Assembly (NCBI RefSeq): GCF_023518235.1
Contig: NZ_CP090423.1
Location: forward strand, 2,170,001-2,234,000
Origin: Stenotrophomonas maltophilia
GTDB lineage: Bacteria; Pseudomonadota; Gammaproteobacteria; Xanthomonadales; Xanthomonadaceae
Length of the DNA: 64,000 bases
Direction: 5' to 3'
Positions 57,066 to 64,000 of this stretch are shown here, one piece after another; positions within the stretch are counted from its first letter, which is position 1, and the number at the start of each line of letters is the position of its first letter. The notes beneath the pieces are model-generated. The model was not told the origin of the DNA and searched no databases. It saw only the letters and a list, made by a program, of their open reading frames with translations. The position numbers were made by a program, and so were the translations under genes.

Positions 57066-58781
57066 TCAGCGCCCCAACCGCGTGTCGCGGGCCCGCTGGT
57101 CGGCCATCGCCTTGTCCAGTTCGGTCTGCAATGCCGGCTGCTGCACCGGCGCATCCAGCACGTAGACCTTCACCCCGTGCGCGGGCACTTCAGCCTTCAG
57201 GGTGCCGTCCACCGTCTGCGAACCACCGTCCAGCGCGTCGCGCCAGGTGCCGGCCTGCAGGTAGCGCTCCACCTCGAAGGTGCGCGCCGCATCGCCCTTG
57301 TTCAGCAGCACCAGCGCGGTCTGAGTCACGTCGTTCTGCTGCAGCACGCGGAAGAACACTGCCTCATCGCCCTGCAGCCGTTCGTTCACCTGCAGGCCGC
57401 GCTGCAGCGCCGGCGTCGCCTCACGCAGCTTGGCGATGCGCTGCAGCGGCACGAAGATCGGGCTCTGCGGGGCCGCATCCACACGCGGCTGGCCGAAGTA
57501 GGCGCGGTTGCCGGCATGTTCGGCGCGGCCACGCATGAAGCCGGTTTCCGAACCGTAATAGACCACCGGAATGCCGCGTGCGGTGAACAGCCAGTTGTGC
57601 GCGTCGATGAAGCCGTTGTCGCTGGCCTGCAGGCGCGGCATGTCATGGTTGTCGTAGAAGCTCATCAGCTCGTACGGGTTGGCATACGGCCCGCCGCTCA
57701 GGTGCAGCGGCTCGGCCAGCGCTTCAAAGCCCTTGCCGGCGGTGCCGAAGGTCTGTTCCAGCGCACCACGCAAGGGGAAATCGAGCACGCTCACGTTGGC
57801 GTTGGCTGGCCAGGTGTGCTCGGCGATGCGCGCGGCATCGTAGTCGAACGCTTCGCCGAACATGAACATGCCCGGATGCTCGGCGCGGATGCGGCTGACG
57901 AATTCATGCCACCACGGGTGCGGCAGCCAGCCGATGGTGTCGATACGCAGTGCGTCCACGCCCTGCGCGGTCCATTGCAGGTAGGCGCCGACCAGATAGT
58001 CCATCACCGCCGGATTGTTCTGGTTGAAGTCGGACAGCTCGGCCAGGTTGCCATCGAAGATCGAGCCGTTCTTGCTGTCGACCGGGCCGATGGTGTTGTA
58101 GAACGCATGCAGTGGGTTGTGCTTCGGGTCCAGCTTCTGCGGCGGCAGGTTCTGGTGGTCGGCAATCAGCTTTCCATCCTTGTCGAAGATCTGGCCGAAC
58201 TGTGGCTGCCGCTTCGGCATGGTCCACGCCGGTGAGCCGTGGTTGCCAACGATGTCCAGCACCACCTTCAGGCCGGCATCGTGCAGGCCCTTGTTCAGCC
58301 CGGCGAAATCCAGATCCTTGCTCGGCAGGTGCTCATCGAGCTTGTAGAAGTTGATGCCCCAGTAACCGTGGTAGCCGGTCTTGCCGCGGTCGGTCAGCGT
58401 GCTGGTGCAGCTGATCGCCTTGCTGCCGGTGAAGGCTTCGTCGGGGTTGTCGACGATGGGGGTGATCCACACCGCACCGAAGCCCAGGTTGCGGATGTAC
58501 TGCGCGTTGTCCAGTACGCCGCGGAAGTCGCCGCCCAGGTAGCCGATGTTGCCATCCACCTTGTCCGGGCACGGCACCGGAATATCGAAGGTCCGGTGCT
58601 TTCCGCCCTGGTCACGGTGGTCGTTGGACGGATCGCCATTGACGAAGCGATCGGTCACCACGAAGTACACCGCATCGCTGGCGAACGGTTCGGTGGTGCC
58701 GACATACACCGGGCGCGGCGCGGCCATGGCCTGGCCGGAAAACAGGGCTACACAGACAGCAACTGGCAACACAGCACGCAT
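57066..58781 (-). CDS. Exported GH13 alpha-amylase-type enzyme
   Basis: A 571-residue glycoside hydrolase family 13 protein with signal peptide (hydrophobic 4-20, cut near A-M-A-A-P). All GH13 regions are present: D-I-V-G-N-H at 176-181, A-L-R-I-D281 (nucleophile), F-G-E310 (acid/base) and D-N-H-D380. It hydrolyses or transfers alpha-1,4-glucans in the periplasm or outside. ATG at 58781 overlaps the stop of the carrier gene (TGATG), so it is the third gene of a coupled operon. Subfamily (amylase, neopullulanase or glucanotransferase) cannot be fixed by eye. Confidence 0.9.
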   Translation of the reverse strand: MRAVLPVAVCVALFSGQAMAAPRPVYVGTTEPFASDAVYFVVTDRFVNGDPSNDHRDQGGKHRTFDIPVPCPDKVDGNIGYLGGDFRGVLDNAQYIRNLGFGAVWITPIVDNPDEAFTGSKAISCTSTLTDRGKTGYHGYWGINFYKLDEHLPSKDLDFAGLNKGLHDAGLKVVLDIVGNHGSPAWTMPKRQPQFGQIFDKDGKLIADHQNLPPQKLDPKHNPLHAFYNTIGPVDSKNGSIFDGNLAELSDFNQNNPAVMDYLVGAYLQWTAQGVDALRIDTIGWLPHPWWHEFVSRIRAEHPGMFMFGEAFDYDAARIAEHTWPANANVSVLDFPLRGALEQTFGTAGKGFEALAEPLHLSGGPYANPYELMSFYDNHDMPRLQASDNGFIDAHNWLFTARGIPVVYYGSETGFMRGRAEHAGNRAYFGQPRVDAAPQSPIFVPLQRIAKLREATPALQRGLQVNERLQGDEAVFFRVLQQNDVTQTALVLLNKGDAARTFEVERYLQAGTWRDALDGGSQTVDGTLKAEVPAHGVKVYVLDAPVQQPALQTELDKAMADQRARDTRLGR

Positions 58782-60268
58782 CACACCACCTCCGAACGCG
58801 ACGGAACCCGCAGCACGCACACACCGGCCAGCAGCAGGCTGCAGCCGCCCAGCACCAGCACGTGCATCGGCTGGCCACCCAGCCAGGCGCGCAGGGCAAA
58901 GCCGAGCGCACTGGCCGCGACCAACTGCGGGATCACAATGAAGAAATTGAAGATGCCCATGTACACGCCCATCTTCCTGGCCGGCACGCTATCGGACAGC
59001 AGTGCATACGGCAGCGAGAGGATCGACGCCCAGGCAAAACCCACGCCCACCATCGACAGCAGCAGCCAGTGCGGATCGCGGATGAACATCAGCGAGATCA
59101 GGCCGGCGCCGCCCAGCCACAGGTTCACCAGGTGGCTCCAGCGCAGGCCCACGGCACGCACCATCAACGGGATGACCAGCGCGGCCAGCGCGGCAAAGCC
59201 GTTGTACGCACCAAACAGCACGCCCACCCAATTGGCACCTTCGTTGTAGGCGGCCGACTGCGGATCGGTGGAGCCGAAGTGGGTGCCGGCCACCGCAGCG
59301 GTGGTGTAGATCCACATGGCAAACAAGGCGAACCACGAGAAGAACTGCACCCAGGCCAGGCGCCGCATGGTGGTGGGCATCGCCCGCAGATCGTCGACGA
59401 TCGCCGCCAGCATGTGCGTGCCCGGCAATGAGCGGGCCACCGCCAGCAGCAGGCCGTAACCCGCGCACAGGCCGGCCAGCACGTACAGCATCCTGTCGCC
59501 CTGACGCCATGCGATCAGCACCGCCAGCAGCAGGCCCACGCCCAGCCACAGCGCCACCTGCGACCACGGCGCCGGACCGTTCACCGCGGCGGCAGCGTGG
59601 TGGGCCGGCGGCTCGGCATCCTCGAAGCCGGCCAGCTCGGTGGGCGAATACTCACGCGTGCTGACCACCGTCCAGGTGATCGCCGCCAGCAGCACCACCG
59701 CACCGAAGTAGAACGCATAGCGCACGGTATCGGGCACTTCGCCGGCGGCGGCCGTGTTGGCCACCCCGAAGTGGGCCAGGATGAACGGCAGGAAGCTGGC
59801 CACGATCGCGCCCACACCGATGAAGAAGCTCTGCATGGCATAGCCGGTGGGCCGCTGCCGCGGTGCCAGCTGGTCGCCCACGAACGCGCGGAACGGTTCC
59901 ATCGACACGTTGATGGAAGCATCGAGCACCCACAGCGTGCCGGCGGCAATCCACAGCGTCGGCGAATTGGGCATCACCAGCAGGGCAAGCGTGGTCAGCA
60001 CCGCGCCGATCATGAAGAACGGCCGGCGCCGTCCCCAGCGCGTCCAGGTGCGGTCGGACAGGTAACCGATCACCGGCTGCACCAGCAGACCGGTCAGCGG
60101 TGCGGCGATCCACAGCCCCGGCACCGCCTCCATGTCGGCCCCCAGGGTTTCGAAGATGCGGCTGGCATTGGCGTTCTGCAGGGCAAAACCGAACTGGATG
60201 CCGAGGAAGCCGAAGCACATGTTCCAGATCTGCCAGAACGACAGCTGTGGCTTGGCGGGACGATTCAT
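58781..60268 (-). CDS. MFS sugar carrier (SLC45/GPH-like, maltose/sucrose type)
   Basis: A 495-residue, 12-segment carrier. The start L-S-F-W-Q-I-W-N-M-C-F-G-F-L-G-I-Q-F-G and the loop L-S-D-R-T-W-T-R-W-G-R-R-R-P-F place it with the SLC45/GPH-type disaccharide carriers found in Xanthomonadaceae alpha-glucan loci. It probably imports maltose or short maltodextrins. Its ATG overlaps the stop of the six-hairpin glycosidase gene (ATGA), and its own stop overlaps the amylase start. Confidence 0.88.
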   Translation of the reverse strand: MNRPAKPQLSFWQIWNMCFGFLGIQFGFALQNANASRIFETLGADMEAVPGLWIAAPLTGLLVQPVIGYLSDRTWTRWGRRRPFFMIGAVLTTLALLVMPNSPTLWIAAGTLWVLDASINVSMEPFRAFVGDQLAPRQRPTGYAMQSFFIGVGAIVASFLPFILAHFGVANTAAAGEVPDTVRYAFYFGAVVLLAAITWTVVSTREYSPTELAGFEDAEPPAHHAAAAVNGPAPWSQVALWLGVGLLLAVLIAWRQGDRMLYVLAGLCAGYGLLLAVARSLPGTHMLAAIVDDLRAMPTTMRRLAWVQFFSWFALFAMWIYTTAAVAGTHFGSTDPQSAAYNEGANWVGVLFGAYNGFAALAALVIPLMVRAVGLRWSHLVNLWLGGAGLISLMFIRDPHWLLLSMVGVGFAWASILSLPYALLSDSVPARKMGVYMGIFNFFIVIPQLVAASALGFALRAWLGGQPMHVLVLGGCSLLLAGVCVLRVPSRSEVV

Positions 60269-62457
60269 CGTGCGCCCTCGTCCGCCACCACCGGCGCCAC
60301 CTTCAGCGCCTGCACCTGGGCCTGGTTGAGCACGCCATCGCGCCCGCCCTTGCCGCCGGTGTAGTGCGCGAAGTGCTGCAGCGCGCTCATGTTGAAGCCC
60401 TCTTCCAGCTTCACCGTGCAACGCCCCTTGGGCACGCTGAAGGTTGCGGCGGTGGAATCCTGCACGGCCACGCTGTGCGGCAGCGTCACGGTCAGGCGCT
60501 GCGCGGGTTGGCTGCCGCACTGCACCGCCAGCTGCTTCACCGCGGCAGTCACCCCGGTGTTGATCGGGCCGCTGGGGTTGTTGTACTGCAGCCGCAGCCG
60601 CACCGGCCCGGCCTTGGCGGCAGTGAACTGCCACTGGCGTGCACCGCGCAGCACCTGCTGCGGGCCCACGCACAGCGTCGGGCTGTGCAGCGATTCCAGC
60701 GCGCCCTCGCGGCGGGTCAGGCTCAGGCAGTGCTGCAGGCCGTCATCGCCCAGGCGTGCCACGCCCTTGCTGATCGCCGTCACCGCGCGGCCGTCCTGCC
60801 ACAGCACCTGCCCTTCGGCCACCGGCACGGTCCAGCCCTTGCCGCTGCGCCGCGCCTGCGGTGCGGCCGGGGTTGCCGGCGCGCGCGCGTTGGCATCGGC
60901 GGTGCTGGCGGGCAACGCGCGCGAAGGCGCGGTCACAAGCTGCACCGTGGTGGTGGTGCCGCGCGTCTTCACCTTGCCGGCCACCAGCAGGCCATCACCC
61001 ACCTGCTTCGGCCGCTCCAGCACATAGCGCTTGCCGTTGGCGTCCAGCGTGATGCGGCGCTGCTTGCCGAACAGTTCGGGCACCAGCGCGGCCGGCAGCT
61101 TGGGCTGCACGCGGCCATCGTCCTGCACGCCGAACACGCCTTCGGTGACCATGGCCAGATAGCCGGCCACCGACCACAGCTGGCGCTCGGAATTGACCAC
61201 CGGCCCGCTCAGCGCGCCTTCATCCACGTGCACGGCCTGGCTGACCAGCTCGTAGTTTTCCATGTTGGAACCGGCCAGTGCGGCGCCACGCATCAGCGAA
61301 CGGATCTCGGCGGCAATGCGCGGGGCATCATCCAGCTGGCGCGCCGCGCGCAGCGAATAGGCACTGACGAACGGCCAGATGGCGCGGTTGTGATAGATCG
61401 GCTGCTGCCCTTCCTGCGGCCAGACCACCGGACTGCCGGCCGGCCCCATCGGGTAAGCGGCCAGCGCACGGCGCGCGCGCCCGGCCGGCAGCACGTCGGC
61501 CAGGATGCCCAGCGAAAGGCCCAGCAGATCGACCTTGGCATAAGGCACCGGGTGGGCGGCCTCGCCGATGTAGCTCATGTACTGGCCCATGTCCTCCCGC
61601 CAGAAGCGTGCATCGATCTGCACCGCCAGTGCGTCGGCCCAGGCCTTGAACTGCACGGCGCGCTCATCGCCCAGCTGCGCGGCCATCTGCTGGCCCAGGC
61701 GCAGGGCCTGGTAGTGCAGCACGTTGGTGGACAGCGCGTAGGAATCGCCGATGAAACGCACATTCTCGCGGGTCCAGTCCGGGTAGGTCTGCTCGCGCCA
61801 GTCCAGGAACGAGGTCTCGCCACGGTACAGGCCCATCTGCGCGTCGAACACCATCGCACGGTCCTGCGCCAGCGTGCCCTGCAACGCCTGCCAGACCTGG
61901 TCGGCAAAGGCCGCATCATCCAGCAGATGGCGCGCGGCCAGGAACCACACCACGCGGTCGCTGCTGATCGGCCAGCTGCCACCGGAACCGGTGTCCTGCG
62001 CCACGAACAGGCCGGGCGTGTGCCCGTCGCGGGCCGCCGACAGCTTGAACTGCAAGGACTGCCGCGTGCGCTGCGGGTCCAGTTTCGCCAGCGCCAGATC
62101 GGCGGCAAAACTGACATCGCGGGTCCACACGTAAGGCCAGCGTGCGCCGGTCTGGAAGCAGTCGCAGGGCACCGGCCTGCCTTCGTCGAAGGCCGGGTCA
62201 CGAATCGCATCCACGCGGTCCTGGTCCATGTCCTGCTGGGCCAGCGCGAACAGCGCATCGAACATCACGCTGCCGGTCTGGCTGCGCATCGGCATCGGCG
62301 CAATGCGCACCTCGCCCGTCGGCGCATGCAGCACGAAGCTGCCGTTGGCTGCGGCTTCGGCGCGCGCGTGGCGGCCGTCGAATTGCAGGTCGGCCGCCTG
62401 CGCGGTCGATCCCAGCGCTGCCCCCAGGGCAGCGGTCAGGCAAATGATCTTCAGCAT
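60265..62457 (-). CDS. Exported six-hairpin glycosidase-like protein
   Basis: A 730-residue protein with signal peptide (L-K-I-I-C-L-T-A-A-L-G-A-A-L-G, cut near A-Q-A-A-D). The middle part (about 110-480) has the (alpha/alpha)6 barrel pattern: W-P-Y-V-W-T-R-D-V-S near 115, D-T-G-S-G-G-S-W-P-I near 165, and P-I-Y-H-N-R-A-I-W-P-F near 385. D124 in the T-R-D motif and a later glutamate are candidates for catalysis. A beta-rich C-terminal part of about 200 residues follows. Family membership (MGH1-like or GH63/GH15 neighbourhood) is uncertain. First gene of the leftward operon. Confidence 0.8.
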   Translation of the reverse strand: MLKIICLTAALGAALGSTAQAADLQFDGRHARAEAAANGSFVLHAPTGEVRIAPMPMRSQTGSVMFDALFALAQQDMDQDRVDAIRDPAFDEGRPVPCDCFQTGARWPYVWTRDVSFAADLALAKLDPQRTRQSLQFKLSAARDGHTPGLFVAQDTGSGGSWPISSDRVVWFLAARHLLDDAAFADQVWQALQGTLAQDRAMVFDAQMGLYRGETSFLDWREQTYPDWTRENVRFIGDSYALSTNVLHYQALRLGQQMAAQLGDERAVQFKAWADALAVQIDARFWREDMGQYMSYIGEAAHPVPYAKVDLLGLSLGILADVLPAGRARRALAAYPMGPAGSPVVWPQEGQQPIYHNRAIWPFVSAYSLRAARQLDDAPRIAAEIRSLMRGAALAGSNMENYELVSQAVHVDEGALSGPVVNSERQLWSVAGYLAMVTEGVFGVQDDGRVQPKLPAALVPELFGKQRRITLDANGKRYVLERPKQVGDGLLVAGKVKTRGTTTTVQLVTAPSRALPASTADANARAPATPAAPQARRSGKGWTVPVAEGQVLWQDGRAVTAISKGVARLGDDGLQHCLSLTRREGALESLHSPTLCVGPQQVLRGARQWQFTAAKAGPVRLRLQYNNPSGPINTGVTAAVKQLAVQCGSQPAQRLTVTLPHSVAVQDSTAATFSVPKGRCTVKLEEGFNMSALQHFAHYTGGKGGRDGVLNQAQVQALKVAPVVADEGAR

Positions 62458-62694
62458 CGAAGCGGCGGACCGGCTTGCGCCCGTCGGCCTCCCTCCCTCT
62501 CTGCACGCGTTGTAGGTCCGCCCCATCGTTGCCGAGGGGCGGGCGCGGCCCCTCCCTCAAGGTGCCTTGGGCCCATGGTAGACGCGGGGCTGTCGGCTGC
62601 GTCCAGCTGCATACGTATTCATGGCGCCACGCGGTAGCGAGCCTGCCGCGCTGGCTTATGGTCCGGGTCTGCCAACGGCGCCTTGGGAGGGGAA
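62458..62694. promoter_or_regulatory. Divergent promoter region of the alpha-glucan locus
   Basis: About 237 bases between the two start codons, containing the near-palindrome TGCATACGTATTCA at 62608-62621. It must carry promoters in both directions; no clear hexamer pairs could be assigned. Confidence 0.5.
62608..62621. promoter_or_regulatory. LacI-type operator candidate TGCATACGTATTCA
   Basis: A 14-bp near-palindrome with central CG (ATACGTAT core, two mismatched end positions), the shape LacI/GalR proteins bind. It lies between the divergent glycosidase and GH97 genes. A LacI-family regulator of maltose/starch genes is common in this family of bacteria; it may be encoded outside the window. 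Confidence 0.55.
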
Positions 62695-62700
62695 ATGCCG

Positions 62701-64000
62701 ATGTCACCCACTGCTGTACGCGCGCTGTTCGCGCATGTGCTGGGCCTGGCGCTGCTGGGAATGGCGGCGCTGTCGCAGGCCGCGCCGCAGGTTGTCAGCG
62801 TCGAATCGCCGGGCAAGGTGCTCAAGGCCAGCCTGGTGCTGGACGGCGGCACCGCGCGCTACCGCGTCGAACGTTTCGGCGAGACCGTGGTGGAGGATTC
62901 GAAGCTGGGCTTCACCCTGCGCGACGGCCGACTGGATCGTGATTTCGCGGTGATCGGCCAGCAGCAACGCAGCGTCGATGACCGTTGGGAACAGCCCTGG
63001 GGCGAGCGCCGGGTCACCCGCAACCACTTCAACGAGCTGACCGTGCAGCTGGCCGAGACCACGGGCAGCAAGCGGCGGCTGGATGTGGTGTTCCGCGTCT
63101 ACGACGATGGCCTCGGCTTCCGCTATGTGTTCCCCGAGCAGCCGAACCTGCGCGAAGCGATCATCGATGACGAGCTGACCGAGTTCGCCATCGCGCCGGA
63201 ATCGACCGCCTGGTGGATTCCCGCCGGCGAGCCGATCCATTACGAGTACCTGTACCAGCGTACCCCGCTGCGCGAAGTGCCGCTGGTGCATACGCCGATG
63301 ACCCTGCGCAGCCGTGACGGCCTGCACGTGGCGATCCACGAGGCCGCGCTGGTGGACTACGCCGGCATGTGGCTGCGCCGCACCGAGGGCCAGCGCCTGC
63401 GTGCGCAGCTCTCGCCTGCGGCCGAAGGATGGAAGGTGCGCCGCAGCCTGCCCTTTGCCACGCCGTGGCGCACGCTGCAGATTGCCGACCGCGCCGGCGG
63501 CCTGGTCGAATCGGACCTGATCCTCAACCTCAACGAACCCAATGCGCTGGGCGATGTGAGCTGGGTGAAACCGGCCAAATACCTGGGCGTGTGGTGGTCG
63601 ATGCATCTGGACAACGAGAGCTGGGCGACCGGGCCGCAGCACGCAGCCACCACCGTCAAGACCAAAAAGGTGATCGATTTCGCCGCTGCCCACGGCTTCC
63701 GTGGCGTGCTGGTGGAAGGCTGGAACCCCGGCTGGGACGGCATGTGGGTCGGCAATGGTTACGACTTCGATTTCACCCGTGCCACGCCCGATTTCGACAT
63801 TGAAGCGCTGTCGGCGTATGGCCTGAAAAAGGGTGTACATCTGATCGGCCACCATGAAACCGGATGCGCCATCGAGCACTACGAGGACCAGCTGGGCGCC
63901 GCGCTGGACCTGTACGCACGGCTGGGCGTGGACCAGTTCAAGACCGGCTACGTCTGCGACGACGGCCAGGTCGACCGCCGCAATCCCACGGGGGGCCCGC
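62701..64000 (+). CDS. GH97 alpha-glucosidase (SusB-like), 3' truncated by window edge
   Basis: About 433 N-terminal residues of a glycoside hydrolase family 97 protein with signal peptide (L-F-A-H-V-L-G-L-A-L-L-G-M-A-A-L-S-Q-A). The N-terminal beta-sandwich is followed by the barrel with L-G-V-W-W-S-M-H, V-E-G-W-N-x-G-W, H-H-E-T-G and K-T-G-Y-V. The HHETG glutamate and KTGYV motif match the inverting SusB branch. It removes glucose from maltodextrins. In-frame ATGs at 62695 and 62701; the second has better spacing from GGGAGGGG. The frame is still open at the last base. Confidence 0.88.
   Translation, partial: MSPTAVRALFAHVLGLALLGMAALSQAAPQVVSVESPGKVLKASLVLDGGTARYRVERFGETVVEDSKLGFTLRDGRLDRDFAVIGQQQRSVDDRWEQPWGERRVTRNHFNELTVQLAETTGSKRRLDVVFRVYDDGLGFRYVFPEQPNLREAIIDDELTEFAIAPESTAWWIPAGEPIHYEYLYQRTPLREVPLVHTPMTLRSRDGLHVAIHEAALVDYAGMWLRRTEGQRLRAQLSPAAEGWKVRRSLPFATPWRTLQIADRAGGLVESDLILNLNEPNALGDVSWVKPAKYLGVWWSMHLDNESWATGPQHAATTVKTKKVIDFAAAHGFRGVLVEGWNPGWDGMWVGNGYDFDFTRATPDFDIEALSAYGLKKGVHLIGHHETGCAIEHYEDQLGAALDLYARLGVDQFKTGYVCDDGQVDRRNPTGGP

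Overview
The window looks like chromosomal DNA of Stenotrophomonas (S. maltophilia complex). It is GC-rich with Xanthomonadaceae-type gene content. It is dotted with palindromes that begin GTAG and end CTAC, which match the description of the SMAG repetitive elements of S. maltophilia. No rRNA, tRNA, CRISPR array, insertion sequence or phage gene was seen. The two ends cut through genes: mdcG at the left and a GH97 alpha-glucosidase at the right.

Layout: (1) 1-4568, end of a malonate decarboxylase operon (mdcG, mdcB, mdcH), a MatC-type malonate carrier and a GntR/FCD regulator. (2) 4569-19364, housekeeping and accessory genes: nucleoside hydrolase, MFS symporter, metallophosphoesterase, TerC/CBS/CorC protein, XRE plus DUF2975 pair, acetyltransferase, lipoprotein, two diguanylate cyclases, AI-2E-family permease, and an arsenic cluster (arsH facing arsR-arsC-ACR3). 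(3) 19380-29068, a LacI-controlled sugar cluster. Its parts are a GMC dehydrogenase with Tat-exported small subunit and cytochrome c, a DUF1080 (3-keto-disaccharide hydrolase type) protein, three TIM-barrel isomerase/lyase-like proteins (two exported), a Gfo/Idh/MocA oxidoreductase and a nucleoside-symporter-family carrier. Together they read as oxidation of glycosides at C3 in the periplasm, cleavage of the 3-keto sugar, uptake and re-reduction. The same perfect 14-bp palindrome lies at both outer promoters. (4) 29271-47103, ssb and then a type I secretion operon: HlyB-like ABC exporter, HlyD-like adaptor, a giant RTX protein of about 4,270 residues and a HlyC-type acyltransferase. (5) 47286-56919, a second LacI regulator, acetyltransferases, an ABC exporter whose permease is fused to an M1 peptidase, a large amidohydrolase and SseB. 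(6) 57066-64000, an alpha-glucan locus: exported GH13 amylase, SLC45/GPH-type MFS carrier, exported six-hairpin glycosidase, and a divergent GH97 enzyme.

The most unusual object is the giant RTX protein. It starts with a lipase-like segment carrying a G-F-S-L-G elbow, followed by a hydrophobic glycine-zipper region, four RTX blocks separated by cadherin-like domains, and an EF-hand-like C-terminal part. Having its own acyltransferase makes it look toxin-like, while the cadherin arrays are typical of adhesins. The other standout is the self-contained 3-keto-glycoside regulon with twin operators. Smaller observations include SMAG repeats that supply stop codons, a small gene bracketed by two copies of another inverted repeat, and a 17-bp divergent ars promoter gap.
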